Shown here piece by piece: positions 8,444 to 20,645 of a DNA stretch of 43,198 nt. Where the stretch lies: assembly GCA_025056375.1 (NCBI GenBank), contig JANWWH010000007.1, positions 1 through 43,198 of the forward strand. Direction: 5' to 3'. Each line of letters starts with the position of its first letter. Positions within the stretch are counted from its first letter, which is position 1. The translations under genes and the position numbers were made by a program. The notes beneath the pieces were generated by a model, which saw nothing but the letters and a program-made list of their open reading frames with translations, ran no database searches and had not been told where the DNA came from. The DNA is from Aquificaceae bacterium. GTDB taxonomy: Bacteria; Aquificota; Aquificia; Aquificales; Aquificaceae.

Positions 8444-11400
8444 GGAAAGGGCTTCTACCCTTTGAAAGAATAAAGCTGATGCTTGCCTCCCCAGAGGAGA
8501 TAAGGAGCTGGAGCTATGGGGAGGTAAAAAAGCCCGAGACCATAAACTACAGAACCCACAAGCCAGAGAAGGATGGTCTTTTCTGTGCCAAGATATTCGG
8601 ACCTGTGAAGGACTACGAGTGCCTGTGCGGTAAATACAGGGGTAAACGCTTTGAGGGGACCATATGCGACCGATGTGGCGTGGAGGTTACCAAATCTTAC
8701 GTAAGACGTAAGAGGTTCGGACACATAGACTTGGCTGCACCTGTTGCCCACATATGGTTTCTAAAAAGCACGCCCTCAAAGATAGCCACACTTATGGGAC
8801 TGTCGGTAAGAGACATTGAAAGGGTTATATACTTTGAGTCCTATCTGGTAATAGAGTATCCTATGAACGAGGAGGAGGAAAAGAGCTTTGCCCAGCAAGA
8901 GGACACTCTGCCTCTCAAAGAGGAAATGGGCAATGTAAGGTTTGTGAGGCTCCATGTGGTGGACGAAGACACTTACAATGCACAGTTTGCGGTCAGCCTT
9001 GAGCACAAATACGAAGGGGGCATGGGTGCGGAGATAGTAAAGAAGGTCCTTTCCTCTCTTGACCTTGAAACCTACGCCAGAAAGCTCAGAGACGAAATAA
9101 GACCTTACAGCTTCGGTTTTGAGGACCTCTCGGAGGAACTTTACCACAGATACAGGAAGCTTTATGAGCGGATGATAAAGGTGCTTGCAGAGGACTTCAG
9201 GCTCTACGGACTTGACCTGAAGGTTCCTGAAGGTTATAACCTTGAGCAGGTTTTGCACAGGATAGTGTTAGGCGAGCTCTATCTGAACCCAGAGGATGGT
9301 TCTGTATCCGAGTTTCAGGGAGAGAGTTTTATAACGGGCAGGGATGCCCTTCAGGTTTACTATGAGAGGGTGCGTCAGGGGAAAAGGGACTTGCCCGTAT
9401 TTGAAAAGATAAAGGGCGACATAAGGAACGCAGTTCTGAAAGAAGTCTCTGAATCAAAGGTTAAGAAAATACTCAGGGTTTTGAAGCTGGTGGAGGACTT
9501 CCTCAAAAGCGGAAACAGACCCGAGTGGATGATACTTGAGGTCTTGCCCGTCTTGCCACCCGAGCTCAGACCACTGGTTGCTCTGGACGGTGGGAGATTT
9601 GCCACCTCTGACCTTAACGACCTATACAGAAGAATAATAAACAGGAACAACAGGTTGAAGAGGCTCATAGAGCTGGACGCTCCAGAGATAATCATAAGGA
9701 ACGAAAAGAGGATGCTTCAAGAAGTGGTCTCCGCCCTCATTGATAACGGCAAGAGGGGAAGGGTTGTAACTCAAAACGGAAGGGCTCTAAAGTCTCTCTC
9801 TGACTACCTAAGGGGTAAGCAGGGGCGTTTCAGACAGAACCTTCTTGGTAAGAGGGTTGACTATTCTGGAAGGAGCGTCATCGTAGTGGGTCCTGAGCTA
9901 AAGATGCATCAGTGTGGTCTTCCGAGAATAATGGCTCTTGAGCTTTTCAAACCCTTCGTATACAGAAGGCTGGAGGAAAAGGGTTATGCCACCTCCATCA
10001 AGAACGCAAAGAAGCTCGTGGAACAGAAAACGCCCGAAGTGTGGGAGTGTTTGGAGGAGGTAGTAAAACAGCACCCAGTGCTTCTCAACCGTGCACCTAC
10101 ACTTCACAGAATGTCTATACAAGCCTTCGAGCCCATCCTCGTGGATGGAAAAGCTATACAGCTACACCCCCTCGTGTGCCCGCCTTTTAACGCGGACTTT
10201 GACGGTGACCAAATGGCAGTGCATGTGCCACTGGGTATAACCGCCCAGCTGGAAGCCTACATCTTAATGCTTTCTACCCAAAACATTCTCTCCCCCGCCC
10301 ACGGAAAGCCCATTACCATGCCCTCTCAGGATATGATACTGGGTATCTACTACATGACCCAGGAGGTGCCAGGCGTAAAGGGTGAGGGTAAGCTCTTCTT
10401 CAGCAGGGAGGAGGTGCTCTTAGCCCTCGAAAACAAAAGGGTAGATATGCATGCCCGCATAAGGCTAAGGCTTGAGGAGGGAAAGGTCATCGAAACCACG
10501 CCCGGAAGGGTGCTCTTCAATAGCGTTCTTCCTCAGGGTCATCCCTTCGTAAACGACCCTATGGACAAAAAGAAGGTTTCTAAGCTCATAGCCAGCCTAT
10601 ACAACCGTTACGGCATGGAAAAAACTGCGCAGGTCTTGGACCAGCTCAAAGAACTGGGCTTTAACGTAGCCACGAGGGCTGCAGTTTCCATAGGCGTAGA
10701 GGACCTGCAGATACCAAAGGTTAAAAGGGAAGTGCTCTCTCAGGCTTTTGAGCAGACGGACGAGATAGCGGAGCTTCATAGGAACGGTATAATCACCGCC
10801 AAGGAACGCTACAACAGGATAATTGACCTCTGGTCCGAGATTACTGACAAGGTTTCTCGAGCCATGTTTGAGGAAATAGAGAAGGGCACGAGAAAGGAGG
10901 GCGCAAAAGTATACACGGGCATCTTCAACCCCATATACATGATGGCTAACTCGGGTGCTAGGGGAAACAGAGACCAGATAAGACAGCTTGCTGCAATGAG
11001 GGGTCTGATGGCAAAACATACGGGTGAGTTCATAGAGACGCCCATCGTAGCCAACTTCAGAGAAGGTCTTTCTGTCCTTGAATACTTCATATCCACCTAC
11101 GGTGCAAGGAAGGGTCTTGCGGATACAGCCCTGAAGACCGCCTTCGCAGGTTATCTGACACGGAGGCTTGTAGATGTGGCTCAGGACATAACCATAGTGG
11201 AAAGTGACTGCGGCACCTACAAGGGCATAATGATGGAAGCCATAGTAGAGGGTGGTGAGGAGAAGGTATCTCTAAAGGACAGGATAGTGGGTAGGACGCT
11301 GGCGGAGGATGTGCTGGACCCCTACACAGGCGAGGTAATAGCCCAGAGGAATCAGATAGTGGACGAGGTGCTCGCGGACAGGATAGTGCACGCGGGTATA

Positions 11401-13137
11401 GAGAGGGTTATGGTTAGGTCGCCTCTTACCTGCGAGTCTGCCCACGGCATATGTGCCATGTGCTATGGATGGGACCTCTCTCAGAGAAAGCTGGTGGACG
11501 TAGGTGAGGCAGTTGGCATCATAGCCGCCCAGTCCATAGGAGAGCCCGGCACCCAACTCACCATGAGAACCTTCCACATAGGCGGTGCGGCCACCGCGGA
11601 GAGGGTAAAGGGTGAGCTACTGAACGAAAGGGCTGGTGTTGTAAAGTACTACAACATAAGGCTCATAACCAACAGAGAGGGTAAAAGCATAAACATCTCC
11701 AAGGACGGAGCTATAGGCATTTTGGACGGAGAGGGCAGGATGGTGGAACGCCATGCGGTCCCCTACGGTGCCTCCATACTGGTGGAGGAGGGCAAGGAAG
11801 TGGGTGAGAACACTCTGCTGGCGGAGTGGGACCCCTTCAACACTTTCATCATAGCGGAGGAAAGCGGAAGGGTTGACTTTAAGGACATAGCCCTTGACAT
11901 AACGGTAAAGGAAGAGAGAGACCCCCTCACTGGCAAGACCTCCACCATAGTTTCCTTCACCAGACCAAAGGACGCCATGCTCCACACGCCAAAGATAGTG
12001 GTTCACACCGAGGACGGCAGGGAGGTTTCCTACGACCTTCCGGTAAACTCCATCATAAACATACCTGCGGAGAGGCTCTACTTTGAATGGCTTGTCTGCC
12101 CTACCTGCAGTGAATCCGAAGGCACGGAGATACAGCACAAGTATTATCTCATAAAGGACTACCGCGTCCAACCCGGGGACATACTCGCGAGGATACCTAA
12201 GGAAATGGCAAAGGTGCGGGACATAGTGGGTGGTCTTCCAAGAGTTGAGGAGCTCTTTGAGGCAAGAAGACCCAAAAACCCTGCCATCCTTACGGAGATA
12301 GACGGCATAGTCCGGATTTTTGAGGACGCAGATGAGGTTATACTCTTCAACCCTAAAACCGGAGAGACAAGAAAGCACGACATAAAGAGAGACGAGTATA
12401 TTCTTGTAAGCCACGGTCAGTATGTGCAGAAGGGTGCAAGGATAACGGACAGCGTAGAGGCGGAGATAGAGGGTCAGGTGAGGATAAAGGGTAAGGGTTA
12501 CAGGGTGGTTGTCTACAACAAAGAGACGGGTCTACAGAAGGAATACTTCGTGCCCAAGGGTAAGCACCTCCTCGTTAAGAACGGTGACTCGGTAAAGGCG
12601 GGCGACCCTATCACTGATGGAACGCCCGTGCCAGAAGAGATACTCAGGATAAAGGGCGTGGATGAGCTTCAGAGGTTCCTCCTCAAGGAGGTTCAGATGG
12701 TTTACAGACTGCAGGGTGTGGACATAAACGACAAACATTTTGAGATAATCATCCGTCAGATGCTCAGGCGCAGGCGCATAGTGGACCCCGGAGACAGCAG
12801 GTTCCTTGTCAACGAGGAAGTGGAAGGCGAAGAGCTCCAGAGGGAGATAGAAAGGATAAGGGAAGAGGGCGGAAAGATACCCAAGGCGGAGCCTATACTG
12901 GTAAGCATATCAAAGGCGGCCCTCACCTCTCGTAGCTGGATATCTGCCGCTTCCTTCCAAGAGACCACGAAAGTGCTTACTGATGCCTCTTGCGAGGGCA
13001 AGGTGGATGACCTCAGGGGCATAAAGGAAAATGTCATTATTGGAAACCTCATACCCGCAGGGACAGGTCTCTGGGAGTATGCGGAGGTAGAAGTGCTGGA
13101 GGAGGAAAAGGTAAAAGTTTTGAAAGATATGCTATAA
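8440..13137 (+). CDS. rpoC: DNA-directed RNA polymerase subunit beta'
   Basis: The 1565-residue catalytic subunit. The active-site motif NADFDGD with three Mg-binding aspartates is at residues 584-590. The N-terminal zinc site is C61, C63, C76 and C79, and the second zinc site is C924, C998, C1005 and C1008 ([11 protein letters not shown]). Bridge-helix/trigger-loop sequences ([16 protein letters not shown]) are intact. It starts within the rpoB stop (ATGA), and two consecutive TAA stops end it. It is followed within 25 nt by rpsL, so transcription very likely continues into the str genes. Confidence 0.98.
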   Translation: MRKGLLPFERIKLMLASPEEIRSWSYGEVKKPETINYRTHKPEKDGLFCAKIFGPVKDYECLCGKYRGKRFEGTICDRCGVEVTKSYVRRKRFGHIDLAAPVAHIWFLKSTPSKIATLMGLSVRDIERVIYFESYLVIEYPMNEEEEKSFAQQEDTLPLKEEMGNVRFVRLHVVDEDTYNAQFAVSLEHKYEGGMGAEIVKKVLSSLDLETYARKLRDEIRPYSFGFEDLSEELYHRYRKLYERMIKVLAEDFRLYGLDLKVPEGYNLEQVLHRIVLGELYLNPEDGSVSEFQGESFITGRDALQVYYERVRQGKRDLPVFEKIKGDIRNAVLKEVSESKVKKILRVLKLVEDFLKSGNRPEWMILEVLPVLPPELRPLVALDGGRFATSDLNDLYRRIINRNNRLKRLIELDAPEIIIRNEKRMLQEVVSALIDNGKRGRVVTQNGRALKSLSDYLRGKQGRFRQNLLGKRVDYSGRSVIVVGPELKMHQCGLPRIMALELFKPFVYRRLEEKGYATSIKNAKKLVEQKTPEVWECLEEVVKQHPVLLNRAPTLHRMSIQAFEPILVDGKAIQLHPLVCPPFNADFDGDQMAVHVPLGITAQLEAYILMLSTQNILSPAHGKPITMPSQDMILGIYYMTQEVPGVKGEGKLFFSREEVLLALENKRVDMHARIRLRLEEGKVIETTPGRVLFNSVLPQGHPFVNDPMDKKKVSKLIASLYNRYGMEKTAQVLDQLKELGFNVATRAAVSIGVEDLQIPKVKREVLSQAFEQTDEIAELHRNGIITAKERYNRIIDLWSEITDKVSRAMFEEIEKGTRKEGAKVYTGIFNPIYMMANSGARGNRDQIRQLAAMRGLMAKHTGEFIETPIVANFREGLSVLEYFISTYGARKGLADTALKTAFAGYLTRRLVDVAQDITIVESDCGTYKGIMMEAIVEGGEEKVSLKDRIVGRTLAEDVLDPYTGEVIAQRNQIVDEVLADRIVHAGIERVMVRSPLTCESAHGICAMCYGWDLSQRKLVDVGEAVGIIAAQSIGEPGTQLTMRTFHIGGAATAERVKGELLNERAGVVKYYNIRLITNREGKSINISKDGAIGILDGEGRMVERHAVPYGASILVEEGKEVGENTLLAEWDPFNTFIIAEESGRVDFKDIALDITVKEERDPLTGKTSTIVSFTRPKDAMLHTPKIVVHTEDGREVSYDLPVNSIINIPAERLYFEWLVCPTCSESEGTEIQHKYYLIKDYRVQPGDILARIPKEMAKVRDIVGGLPRVEELFEARRPKNPAILTEIDGIVRIFEDADEVILFNPKTGETRKHDIKRDEYILVSHGQYVQKGARITDSVEAEIEGQVRIKGKGYRVVVYNKETGLQKEYFVPKGKHLLVKNGDSVKAGDPITDGTPVPEEILRIKGVDELQRFLLKEVQMVYRLQGVDINDKHFEIIIRQMLRRRRIVDPGDSRFLVNEEVEGEELQREIERIREEGGKIPKAEPILVSISKAALTSRSWISAASFQETTKVLTDASCEGKVDDLRGIKENVIIGNLIPAGTGLWEYAEVEVLEEEKVKVLKDML

Positions 13138-13161
13138 TAAATAGCTTAGGAGGTTTAAGGT

Positions 13162-13569
13162 ATGCCCACCATAAACCAGCTGGTGAAGCAAGGTAGAGAA
13201 CAGAGGAGGAAAAAGAGCAAGGCGCCCGCCCTTCAGGGCAACCCCCAGAAGAGGGGCGTGTGTGTGAGGGTCTATACGGTAACACCCAAAAAACCTAACT
13301 CCGCCCTCAGGAAGGTGACGAGGGTAAGACTTTCTAACGGTATAGAGGTAACCTCCTACATACCCGGAGAGGGTCACAACCTCCAGGAGCACTCTTTGGT
13401 GCTGGTGAGGGGTGGTAGGGTCAAAGACTTGCCCGGTGTGAGATACAAGGTAGTGAGGGGTGCTCTTGATACCGCAGGCGTTGCAAACAGAAAACAGTCC
13501 AGGTCCAAATACGGTGCCAAGAGACCAAAGCCCGGTCAACAGGCACAGGCAAAGGGAGGTAAGAAGTAA
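13162..13569 (+). CDS. rpsL: 30S ribosomal protein S12
   Basis: S12 (135 residues) sits at the decoding centre. The [12 protein letters not shown] motif (residues 41-52) and [12 protein letters not shown] (84-95) carry lysines K43/K44 and K88 corresponding to the streptomycin-sensitive state. SD is TAGGAGG. The TAA stop shares its last base with the rpsG ATG (TAATG), indicating coupled translation. Confidence 0.97.
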   Translation: MPTINQLVKQGREQRRKKSKAPALQGNPQKRGVCVRVYTVTPKKPNSALRKVTRVRLSNGIEVTSYIPGEGHNLQEHSLVLVRGGRVKDLPGVRYKVVRGALDTAGVANRKQSRSKYGAKRPKPGQQAQAKGGKK

Positions 13570-14051
13570 TGCCAAGAAAGGGCTCAGTTACACCGAGAGA
13601 GATAGCACCGGACCCAAAATACGGCGATGTGGTGGTCCACAAACTTATAAACAAGGTGATGGAGAGCGGTAAAAAGTCTGTGGCGGAGTGGATAGTTTAC
13701 ACCGCCCTTGAGTCTGCTGCAAAGGAGGTAAACCTCCATCCTGTGGAACTGCTACATAAAGTGGTGGACAAGCTAAAGCCTGAGTTTGAGGTGCGCCCCA
13801 GAAGGGTAGGCGGTGCAACCTATCAGGTGCCAGTGGAAGTGCCCCCAAGAAGGCAGATAAGTCTTGCGCTCAAGTGGCTGGTGCAGTCCGCCAGAGAGAG
13901 GTCAAGGCATAGAGGAAGCTACACGATGGTGGAGAGACTAAAGGCAGAGCTTTTAGATGTCTTGCAGGAGAAGGGTGGTGCTATAAAGAAGAGGGAAGAT
14001 ACCCACAAGATGGCAGAAGCCAATAAGGTTTTTGCCCACTTTAGATGGTAA
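13569..14051 (+). CDS. rpsG: 30S ribosomal protein S7
   Basis: S7 (160 residues) nucleates assembly of the 30S head. Motifs include [38 protein letters not shown] and the C-terminal [20 protein letters not shown], the usual bacterial S7 ending. The start is fused to the rpsL stop. The str order rpsL-rpsG-fusA-tuf is intact. Confidence 0.97.
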   Translation: MPRKGSVTPREIAPDPKYGDVVVHKLINKVMESGKKSVAEWIVYTALESAAKEVNLHPVELLHKVVDKLKPEFEVRPRRVGGATYQVPVEVPPRRQISLALKWLVQSARERSRHRGSYTMVERLKAELLDVLQEKGGAIKKREDTHKMAEANKVFAHFRW

Positions 14052-14061
14052 GGAGGCGGTC

Positions 14062-16146
14062 ATGCCAAGAATGGTCCCAATAGAAAGACTAAGAAACATA
14101 GGTATAGTAGCCCACATAGACGCAGGAAAGACCACCACAACTGAGAGGATACTCTACTACACGGGTAAAACATACAAGATAGGTGAAGTGCACGAGGGTG
14201 CAGCTACTATGGACTGGATGCCTCAGGAGAGAGAAAGGGGTATAACCATTACCGCTGCAACCACTGCCTGTTACTGGAAAGACCACCAGATAAACATCAT
14301 AGACACCCCTGGGCACGTGGACTTCTCCGTAGAAGTGGTCCGTTCCATGAAAGTTCTGGACGGCATCATATTCATCTTCTCCGCAGTGGAAGGGGTCCAG
14401 CCTCAGTCAGAAGCAAACTGGCGTTGGGCGGACCGCTTTGGCGTGCCCAGAATAGCCTTCATAAACAAACTGGACAGGCTTGGCGCGGACTTTTACAGAG
14501 TCTTTGGCGAGATAGAGAGAAAGCTCAGTATAAAGCCCGTGGCGGTTCAAATACCCGTAGGTGCGGAGGACCAGTTTAAGGGTGTGGTGGACCTTATGGA
14601 GATGAAGGCGGTCATATGGCTCGAGGAAACCCTTGGTGCAAAGTATGAAATAGTGGACATACCCTCTGAATATCTGCAGAAGGCTCAGGAGTGGCGAGCC
14701 AAGATGGTGGAAAGCATCGTAGAAAAGGACGATGAGCTCATGATGAAGTATTTAGAGGGTGAGGAGATAGCCACTGAGGACCTAAAGAGGGTGCTCAGAA
14801 AAGCTACCATGAATAAGGAGCTGGTGCCTGTGCTGTGTGGCTCCGCCTTTAAAAACAAAGGTGTCCAACCCCTTTTGGATGCGGTCCTTGATTACTTACC
14901 CTCACCCCTTGATGTGCCACCGATACGCGGTGTAAACCCGAAAACTGGTCAGGAGGAGGAAAGGAAGCCCTTCGATGAAGAGCCCTTCTGTGCCTATGCT
15001 TTTAAAGTGATGAGCGACCCTTACGCAGGTCAGCTTACCTACTTCAGGGTTTTCTCAGGTAAGGTAACTGCGGGTTCTTACGTATACAACGCCACGAAGG
15101 ACAAAAAGGAGAGAGTAGGAAGGCTTCTGCTTATGCATGCCAACTCCAGAGAGGATGTGCAGGAGGCTGCTGCGGGTGAGATAGTGGCGGCGGTGGGTAT
15201 GGATGCCACCACGGGTGATACGCTGTGCGATGAAAAGTCTCCTATACTTCTTGAAAAGCTTGAGTTTCCTGAGCCCGTCATCTCTATGGCTATAGAGCCA
15301 AAGACAAAAAAGGACCAGGAAAAGCTTTCTCAGGTCTTAAACAAGTTTATGAAGGAAGACCCCACCTTTAAGGCAAGCACGGACGCAGAGACGGGTCAGA
15401 CCCTCATCCACGGCATGGGTGAGCTTCACTTGGAGATAATCGTGGACAGAATGAAACGCGAATACGGAATTGAAGTCAATGTGGGCAAACCTCAGGTCGC
15501 ATACAAGGAAACCATAAAGGGCAAAGCCACTGCGGAGGGTAAGTTTATACGTCAGACGGGTGGTCGTGGTCAATACGGGCATGCGGTCATAGACATAGAA
15601 CCGCTGGAAAGAGGACAAGGCTTCGTGTTTGAAAATGCTATAGTGGGTGGCATCATACCAAAGGAGTTTATACCTGCGGTAGAAGAGGGTATAAGAGAAG
15701 CAATGCAAAACGGGGTGCTGGCGGGTTATCCCGTGGTGGATGTGAAGGTAAGGCTCTTCGACGGCTCTTATCACGAGGTAGACTCTTCGGAGATGGCTTT
15801 CAAGATTGCGGGCTCTCTTGCCTTTAAGGAAGCGGCAAAGAAGGCGGTCCTTACACTTCTTGAGCCTATCATGGAGGTAGAGGTGGAAACACCAGATGAA
15901 TACGTAGGCGATGTGATAGGTGACCTCAACTCTCGCCGTGGCAAGATAATGGGTATGGAAAACAAAGGTATAATAACCGCTATAAGAGCCTATGTGCCAC
16001 TGGCGGAGATGTTTGGTTATGCTACCACTCTTAGGAGCTTGACACAGGGAAGAGGAACCTTTATAATGAAATTTTCTCACTATGATGAGGTTCCCCAGAG
16101 CATCGCAGAGCAGATAGTTGGGGAACGCACCGCAGTAGCAAGATAA
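14062..16146 (+). CDS. fusA: Elongation factor G
   Basis: EF-G, 694 residues, a GTPase that drives ribosomal translocation. G-domain motifs: [13 protein letters not shown] (P loop, about 17-29), DTPGHVDF and [10 protein letters not shown]. The C-terminal domains follow without interruption. Start chosen at ATG 14062 because it follows AAGGAGG and gives the normal [15 protein letters not shown] beginning; an in-frame ATG at 14032 lies inside rpsG and has no SD. Confidence 0.98.
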   Translation: MPRMVPIERLRNIGIVAHIDAGKTTTTERILYYTGKTYKIGEVHEGAATMDWMPQERERGITITAATTACYWKDHQINIIDTPGHVDFSVEVVRSMKVLDGIIFIFSAVEGVQPQSEANWRWADRFGVPRIAFINKLDRLGADFYRVFGEIERKLSIKPVAVQIPVGAEDQFKGVVDLMEMKAVIWLEETLGAKYEIVDIPSEYLQKAQEWRAKMVESIVEKDDELMMKYLEGEEIATEDLKRVLRKATMNKELVPVLCGSAFKNKGVQPLLDAVLDYLPSPLDVPPIRGVNPKTGQEEERKPFDEEPFCAYAFKVMSDPYAGQLTYFRVFSGKVTAGSYVYNATKDKKERVGRLLLMHANSREDVQEAAAGEIVAAVGMDATTGDTLCDEKSPILLEKLEFPEPVISMAIEPKTKKDQEKLSQVLNKFMKEDPTFKASTDAETGQTLIHGMGELHLEIIVDRMKREYGIEVNVGKPQVAYKETIKGKATAEGKFIRQTGGRGQYGHAVIDIEPLERGQGFVFENAIVGGIIPKEFIPAVEEGIREAMQNGVLAGYPVVDVKVRLFDGSYHEVDSSEMAFKIAGSLAFKEAAKKAVLTLLEPIMEVEVETPDEYVGDVIGDLNSRRGKIMGMENKGIITAIRAYVPLAEMFGYATTLRSLTQGRGTFIMKFSHYDEVPQSIAEQIVGERTAVAR

Positions 16147-16158
16147 GGAGGTAAAGGA

Positions 16159-17376
16159 ATGGCAAAGGAGAAGTTTGTAAGAGAGAAAGAGCATGTCAAC
16201 GTAGGCACCATAGGACACGTAGACCACGGCAAGTCTACGCTCACCTCCGCCATCACCTGCGTTCTCGGTGCAGGAGTGCTGTCTGGCGGTAAAGCCAAAT
16301 GCATGAAATACGAAGAAATTGACAAAGCACCAGAAGAAAAAGAAAGAGGCATAACCATAAACATCACCCACGTAGAATACGAAACACCAAAAAGACACTA
16401 CGCACACGTAGACTGCCCAGGACATGCGGACTACATCAAAAACATGATTACAGGTGCAGCACAGATGGACGGTGCTATACTGGTAGTGTCTGCAGCAGAC
16501 GGACCAATGCCCCAAACAAGAGAACACGTTTTGCTGGCAAGACAGGTTAACGTGCCCTACATAGTGGTATTCATGAACAAGTGTGACATGGTAGATGACC
16601 CCGAACTCCTTGACCTTGTGGAGCTGGAGGTAAGAGAGCTTCTTTCCAAATACGAGTTTCCTGGAGACGATGTGCCCGTCATAAGGGGTTCTGCCCTTGG
16701 TGCACTGCAGGAGCTGGATGGTGGCAAACCAGACCAGTGGTGTAACGCCATAGTGGAGCTGATGAAGGCACTTGACGAGTATATACCCACACCCCAGAGA
16801 GAGACAGACAAACCCTTTTTGATGCCCATAGAGGACGTGTTTACCATATCAGGTCGTGGAACGGTGGTTACAGGAAGGGTAGAGAGGGGCATGCTAAAGC
16901 CTGGCGAGGAAGTGGAGATAGTAGGTCTCAGAGAAGAGCCTTTAAAGACGGTGGCGACTTCCATAGAGATGTTCAGGAAGATACTGGATGAGGCACTGCC
17001 TGGAGACAACGTAGGCGTGCTTTTGAGGGGTGTGGGTAAGGACGACGTGGAGAGGGGTCAGGTGTTGGCAAAGCCTGGAACCGTTAAGCCCCACAGGAAG
17101 TTTAGGGCACAGGTATACATTTTGAGTAAGGAGGAGGGTGGTAGGCACACGCCCTTTTTTGTCAATTATAGGCCTCAGTTTTACTTTAGGACTGCGGATG
17201 TGACAGGAACTGTGGTGAAGTTGCCTGAGGGTCAGGAGATGGTTATGCCTGGAGACAATGTGGAGCTTGAGGTGGAGCTTGTCAAGCCTGTGGCTATGGA
17301 GGAACAGCTTAGGTTTGCCATTCGTGAGGGTGGTAGGACTGTGGGTGCTGGTGTGGTCACTAAAATCATAGAGTGA
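16159..17376 (+). CDS. tuf: Elongation factor Tu, complete copy
   Basis: EF-Tu, 405 residues, delivers aminoacyl-tRNA to the ribosome as a GTP complex. Motifs [17 protein letters not shown] and NKCDMVD are intact. SD is AAGGAGG. Codon use shifts inside the gene: from about 16304 to 16606 all nine glutamate codons are GAA and A-ending codons dominate, whereas downstream almost all glutamates are GAG. The 3' end is identical to the partial tuf at the left edge, so gene conversion between the copies is likely. Confidence 0.98.
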   Translation: MAKEKFVREKEHVNVGTIGHVDHGKSTLTSAITCVLGAGVLSGGKAKCMKYEEIDKAPEEKERGITINITHVEYETPKRHYAHVDCPGHADYIKNMITGAAQMDGAILVVSAADGPMPQTREHVLLARQVNVPYIVVFMNKCDMVDDPELLDLVELEVRELLSKYEFPGDDVPVIRGSALGALQELDGGKPDQWCNAIVELMKALDEYIPTPQRETDKPFLMPIEDVFTISGRGTVVTGRVERGMLKPGEEVEIVGLREEPLKTVATSIEMFRKILDEALPGDNVGVLLRGVGKDDVERGQVLAKPGTVKPHRKFRAQVYILSKEEGGRHTPFFVNYRPQFYFRTADVTGTVVKLPEGQEMVMPGDNVELEVELVKPVAMEEQLRFAIREGGRTVGAGVVTKIIE

Positions 17377-17379
17377 GGT
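17303..17379 (+). repeat. Direct repeat, tuf 3' end copy 2
   Basis: Identical to 1-77. The two copies are in the same orientation about 17.3 kb apart and bracket rpmG through fusA. Confidence 0.95.
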
Positions 17380-17386
17380 GGAAGTT

Positions 17387-17701
17387 ATGGAACAGGAGCT
17401 TATAAGGATAAAGCTCAGGTCTTACGACCACAGGCTTCTTGACCAGTATGTGAAGCAGATAATAGATACGGTTAAGAGGACAGGAGGTGTGGTCAAGGGT
17501 CCTATTCCACTTCCGGTCCGTAAGAAGAGATGGGTGGTGTTGAGGTCTCCCCACAAGTTTGACCAGTCTAGGGAGCACTTTGAAGTAAGGGAGCACAGGA
17601 GAATACTGGATATAACCAGAGCCACTTCTCAGACCATAGAATCTCTAAGAGACCTCACCCTACCCGCAGGGGTAGATGTGGAACTGATTATAGGGAGATA
17701 A
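17387..17701 (+). CDS. rpsJ: 30S ribosomal protein S10
   Basis: S10 (104 residues), a 30S head protein that also forms the NusB-S10 antitermination complex. Motifs [15 protein letters not shown] and [19 protein letters not shown] are typical. ATG at 17387 with GAGGTGGA upstream is preferred; a GTG at 17378 would add three residues with worse SD spacing. It directly follows tuf, joining the str and S10 clusters. Confidence 0.96.
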   Translation: MEQELIRIKLRSYDHRLLDQYVKQIIDTVKRTGGVVKGPIPLPVRKKRWVVLRSPHKFDQSREHFEVREHRRILDITRATSQTIESLRDLTLPAGVDVELIIGR

Positions 17702-17703
17702 CC

Positions 17704-18420
17704 ATGGCTATAGGTCTTATAGGTAAAAAGGTAGGAATGACGAGGGTTTTTCTGAAGGACGGCACTTCCCTGCCGGTGACCCTTATCCAGATAAAACCCA
17801 ACTACATCACCGCAGTGAGGACTCCCGAGAAGGAGGGCTACAGTGCCCTTCAGGTGGGAGCCTTTGAAGACAAAGAAAAGCATCTGACAAAGCCGGAGCT
17901 TGGGCATCTGAAGAGGGTGGGTAAGGTTCTCAGAAGGTTCAGGGAGTTTAGGTTGGAGGGTGTGGAAGGTTATCAGGTGGGTCAGGTTCTCAGGGTTGAG
18001 GAGGTCTTCCAAGCAGGCGAGCTGGTGGATGTGGTGGGTAGGAGTAAGGGAAGAGGTTTTGCGGGCACTATGAAAAGGTGGGACTTTGGCGGTTTTCCTC
18101 AGTCTCACGGACATAGGTATCACAGGGCGGTGGGTTCTATAGGAAACAGGTCAGACCCAGGTAGGGTTTGGAAAAGCAAGAGGATGGCAGGTCACTGGGG
18201 TAATGAGCCCATAAGGGTTCAGTCTCTTCTTGTGCTTGATGTGCTTCCTGAATATGACCTGCTCTTGGTAAAGGGCTCTATACCAGGCCCCAAGGGTGGT
18301 GTGGTCTTTGTAGAAAAGAGCAGGATTGGAGGTAGGAGGTCTCAGAAGCTTAAGCTAAACAGGATAAAACCCCTCGTGGAAAACCTCCTCAAAGAGGTGA
18401 GTAAGGATGAAAGTGCTTGA
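17704..18420 (+). CDS. rplC: 50S ribosomal protein L3
   Basis: L3 (238 residues) reaches the peptidyl transferase centre. The N-terminus [13 protein letters not shown] and the central [15 protein letters not shown]...[14 protein letters not shown] loop are family hallmarks. It starts 2 nt after rpsJ, and its 3' end overlaps rplD by 14 nt, suggesting translational coupling. Confidence 0.97.
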   Translation: MAIGLIGKKVGMTRVFLKDGTSLPVTLIQIKPNYITAVRTPEKEGYSALQVGAFEDKEKHLTKPELGHLKRVGKVLRRFREFRLEGVEGYQVGQVLRVEEVFQAGELVDVVGRSKGRGFAGTMKRWDFGGFPQSHGHRYHRAVGSIGNRSDPGRVWKSKRMAGHWGNEPIRVQSLLVLDVLPEYDLLLVKGSIPGPKGGVVFVEKSRIGGRRSQKLKLNRIKPLVENLLKEVSKDESA

Positions 18421-19006
18421 AGTAGACTTAAAGCAAGAGGTTTTCGGTGTTGAAGTAAAGAGGCATGTGCTCTGGGAAGTGGTAAAGTGGCAGTTAGCCA
18501 GTAGAAGACAAGGAACCCACAGCACAAAGACAAGAGGCGAGGTCTCCTACAGCGGTAGAAAGCTCCTGCCTCAGAAGGGCACGGGTAACGCAAGGCACGG
18601 CGACAGGGGTGCCAATATCTTTGTTGGCGGTGGCGTTGCCCACGGACCAAAACCCAGAGACTACTCTTATAGCCTCCCTAAAAAGGTAAGGAAGCTCGCT
18701 CTCAAGATGGCCCTCAGTTTGAAAGCACAGGAGAAGAGCCTGCTTCTGGTGGAGGGTATCCCGTTAGGCGAGGTGCCAAAGACAAAAAAAGCCCTCGAGT
18801 TCTTGAGAGCTCTGCAAGTAGAGGAAAAGAAGGTGCTTGTGGTCCTGCCCCAGAAGGAGGAAGTTGTATATAAGTCTTTTAGAAATCTTCCAAATGTGAG
18901 GGTCCTGCCTGTGGAGGGTCTTAATGTATACGACATCCTATGGGCGGACAGGCTAATTCTTACTGCGGGAGCTCTGGAAAAAGTTTATGAGAGGTTGGCA
19001 TCATGA
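18407..19006 (+). CDS. rplD: 50S ribosomal protein L4
   Basis: L4 (199 residues) lines the peptide exit tunnel. The tunnel-loop region ([19 protein letters not shown], then [13 protein letters not shown]) is clear. In several bacteria L4 represses the S10 operon; no leader suitable for this can be seen because rpsJ follows tuf directly. ATG at 18407 follows GAGTAAGG inside rplC. Confidence 0.97.
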   Translation: MKVLEVDLKQEVFGVEVKRHVLWEVVKWQLASRRQGTHSTKTRGEVSYSGRKLLPQKGTGNARHGDRGANIFVGGGVAHGPKPRDYSYSLPKKVRKLALKMALSLKAQEKSLLLVEGIPLGEVPKTKKALEFLRALQVEEKKVLVVLPQKEEVVYKSFRNLPNVRVLPVEGLNVYDILWADRLILTAGALEKVYERLAS

Positions 19007-19299
19007 AAAGGCCAGAAGAGGTTATCATAAGACCTATAATAACCGAGAAGAGCAACAGGCTCATGGAGGACCAGAAAAAATACACCTTTGAGGTAGCAAT
19101 GGACGCTACGAAGCAGGAGATAAGGCACGCAGTAGAAAAGCTCTTTGGCGTGAAAGTGCTTAAGGTAAATACCCTCATAGTAAAACCCAGAAAGAAAAGG
19201 GTTATAGGGAAGTTTAGGAGGTATGGCTACACGAGAGCCTACAAGAAGGCGGTAGTGACCATACCGGCGGATAAGGAATTAGACCTTACAGGAGTGTAA
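19003..19299 (+). CDS. rplW: 50S ribosomal protein L23
   Basis: L23 (98 residues) sits at the tunnel exit and is a docking site for trigger factor and SRP. The [26 protein letters not shown] opening segment is diagnostic. It overlaps rplD by 4 nt (ATGA) and ends 2 nt before rplB. Confidence 0.96.
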   Translation: MKRPEEVIIRPIITEKSNRLMEDQKKYTFEVAMDATKQEIRHAVEKLFGVKVLKVNTLIVKPRKKRVIGKFRRYGYTRAYKKAVVTIPADKELDLTGV

Positions 19300-19301
19300 G
19301 C

Positions 19302-20180
19302 ATGGGCGTAAGAAAGTTAAAGGCGGTTACTAACGGTCAGAGACACGCGGTGCTTTACGACTTTTCTGAGGTAACCAAAAAAGAGCCGGAGAAGTCTTTG
19401 TTAGTCCACCATCACAGAGCTAAGGGAAGGTCACCCCAGCAAGGTAAGATAACCTCAAGGGGCAGAGGTGGTGGAAACAAAAGGCGATACAGGCTCATAG
19501 ACTTTAAAAGGGACAAGAGCCTAGTGCCCGCAAAGGTAGCCTCCATAGAATATGACCCTAACAGGTCCGCCCGCATAGCCCTCCTTCACTACGCGGACGG
19601 TGAGAAGAGATACATACTCTGGCCAGAGGGTCTCAAAGTAGGGGATAAGGTCATGTCTATATCCTACGAAGACGCGGAGAAGGGAAAGGAACTGCCAGAA
19701 ATAAAGGTGGGAAACGCCATGCCCCTCAAATACATGCCCGTGGGCACGCTGGTTCACAATGTGGAGCTAACTCCCGGGAAGGGTGGTCAGATAGCTAGGT
19801 CCGCAGGCATGTCCGCCCAGATACTGGGTAAGGTAGGAGATTACGCACAGCTTAGGATGCCCTCTGGCGAGATAAGGATGGTGCACCAGAGGTGCATGGC
19901 TACTGTGGGCGTGGTTGGTCTTGCGGAGCACGAGCTGGTAAAATACGGAAAGGCAGGAAGATACAGATGGCTGGGGTGGAGGCCAAAAAGCAGAGGAACA
20001 GCCATGAACCCAGTAGACCATCCCCACGGTGGTGGTGAGGGTAAGACCAAGGGTAAGAACCCCGAATCTCCTTGGGGCTGGAAGACCAAGGGCTACAAAA
20101 CCAGAAGGGGGAAGAAGTATTCGGACAGGTTTATACTGGTTTCGCGCAAGGGTAAGCCCCTCAGAGGAGGTGTTAAGTAA
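19302..20180 (+). CDS. rplB: 50S ribosomal protein L2
   Basis: L2 (292 residues), required for subunit joining and peptidyl transfer; somewhat longer than the usual ~275. The [14 protein letters not shown] motif, containing the functionally important histidine, and C-terminal KPLRGGVK are present. Extra residues lie mainly near residues 95-145 (for example [15 protein letters not shown]). The stop overlaps the rpsS ATG by one base. Confidence 0.97.
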   Translation: MGVRKLKAVTNGQRHAVLYDFSEVTKKEPEKSLLVHHHRAKGRSPQQGKITSRGRGGGNKRRYRLIDFKRDKSLVPAKVASIEYDPNRSARIALLHYADGEKRYILWPEGLKVGDKVMSISYEDAEKGKELPEIKVGNAMPLKYMPVGTLVHNVELTPGKGGQIARSAGMSAQILGKVGDYAQLRMPSGEIRMVHQRCMATVGVVGLAEHELVKYGKAGRYRWLGWRPKSRGTAMNPVDHPHGGGEGKTKGKNPESPWGWKTKGYKTRRGKKYSDRFILVSRKGKPLRGGVK

Positions 20181-20635
20181 TGGGTTTTAAGGGTGCTTGG
20201 AACAAAAGGAACAGGCTCGTAGAAGACCTCGACGCCTTCCTGAAGCTCTACAAGAAAACTCAGAGGATTTACAAGAGGGTAAGAGCTGTCCAGCATACGC
20301 AAGAGCTCTACGAGAAAGCTCTTGAAAAGTATCAGGAAGTTTGGTCGGAATACAGAAAGCTCGTCAACAAAAAAGCCTGGGTGGACCCAAAGCTCTGGTC
20401 TAACATAAGGAAGATGAACCAGACAGGTGAAAGAAAAGTGGTTAAAACCTACAGCAGAGACACGACCATAATACCCGAGTTCGTAGGGCATACTATAGCG
20501 GTTCACAACGGCAAGACCTTTGTCCCCGTATACATAACCTCAGACATGGTGGGTCATAAACTGGGTGAGTTTGCCCCTACACGGACCTTTAAGGGCCACC
20601 CGGAGAAGTCCGCAAAGGCTACAAAGAAGAAGTGA
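20180..20635 (+). CDS. rpsS: 30S ribosomal protein S19 with a large N-terminal insertion
   Basis: S19 binds the 30S head with S13. The usual length is about 92 residues; here it is 151. The C-terminal core is canonical ([22 protein letters not shown], then [19 protein letters not shown]). The N-terminal part has an added, highly charged and probably helical stretch of about 55 residues (roughly 12-66, e.g. [17 protein letters not shown] and [20 protein letters not shown]). ATG at 20180 is fused to the rplB stop, so the extended form is the natural reading. It may be common in Aquificota; I cannot check here. Confidence 0.95.
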   Translation: MGFKGAWNKRNRLVEDLDAFLKLYKKTQRIYKRVRAVQHTQELYEKALEKYQEVWSEYRKLVNKKAWVDPKLWSNIRKMNQTGERKVVKTYSRDTTIIPEFVGHTIAVHNGKTFVPVYITSDMVGHKLGEFAPTRTFKGHPEKSAKATKKK

Positions 20636-20645
20636 GGTGATGAAG

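Noticed and set aside
13120-13138. TATAAT at the end of rpoC as an rpsL promoter
   Set aside because: No -35 at usable distance and no TGn extension; it is explained by the codons and tandem stops at the rpoC end.
14032-14061. Upstream ATG for fusA inside rpsG
   Set aside because: No SD; ATG 14062 has AAGGAGG at good spacing and the normal EF-G N-terminus.
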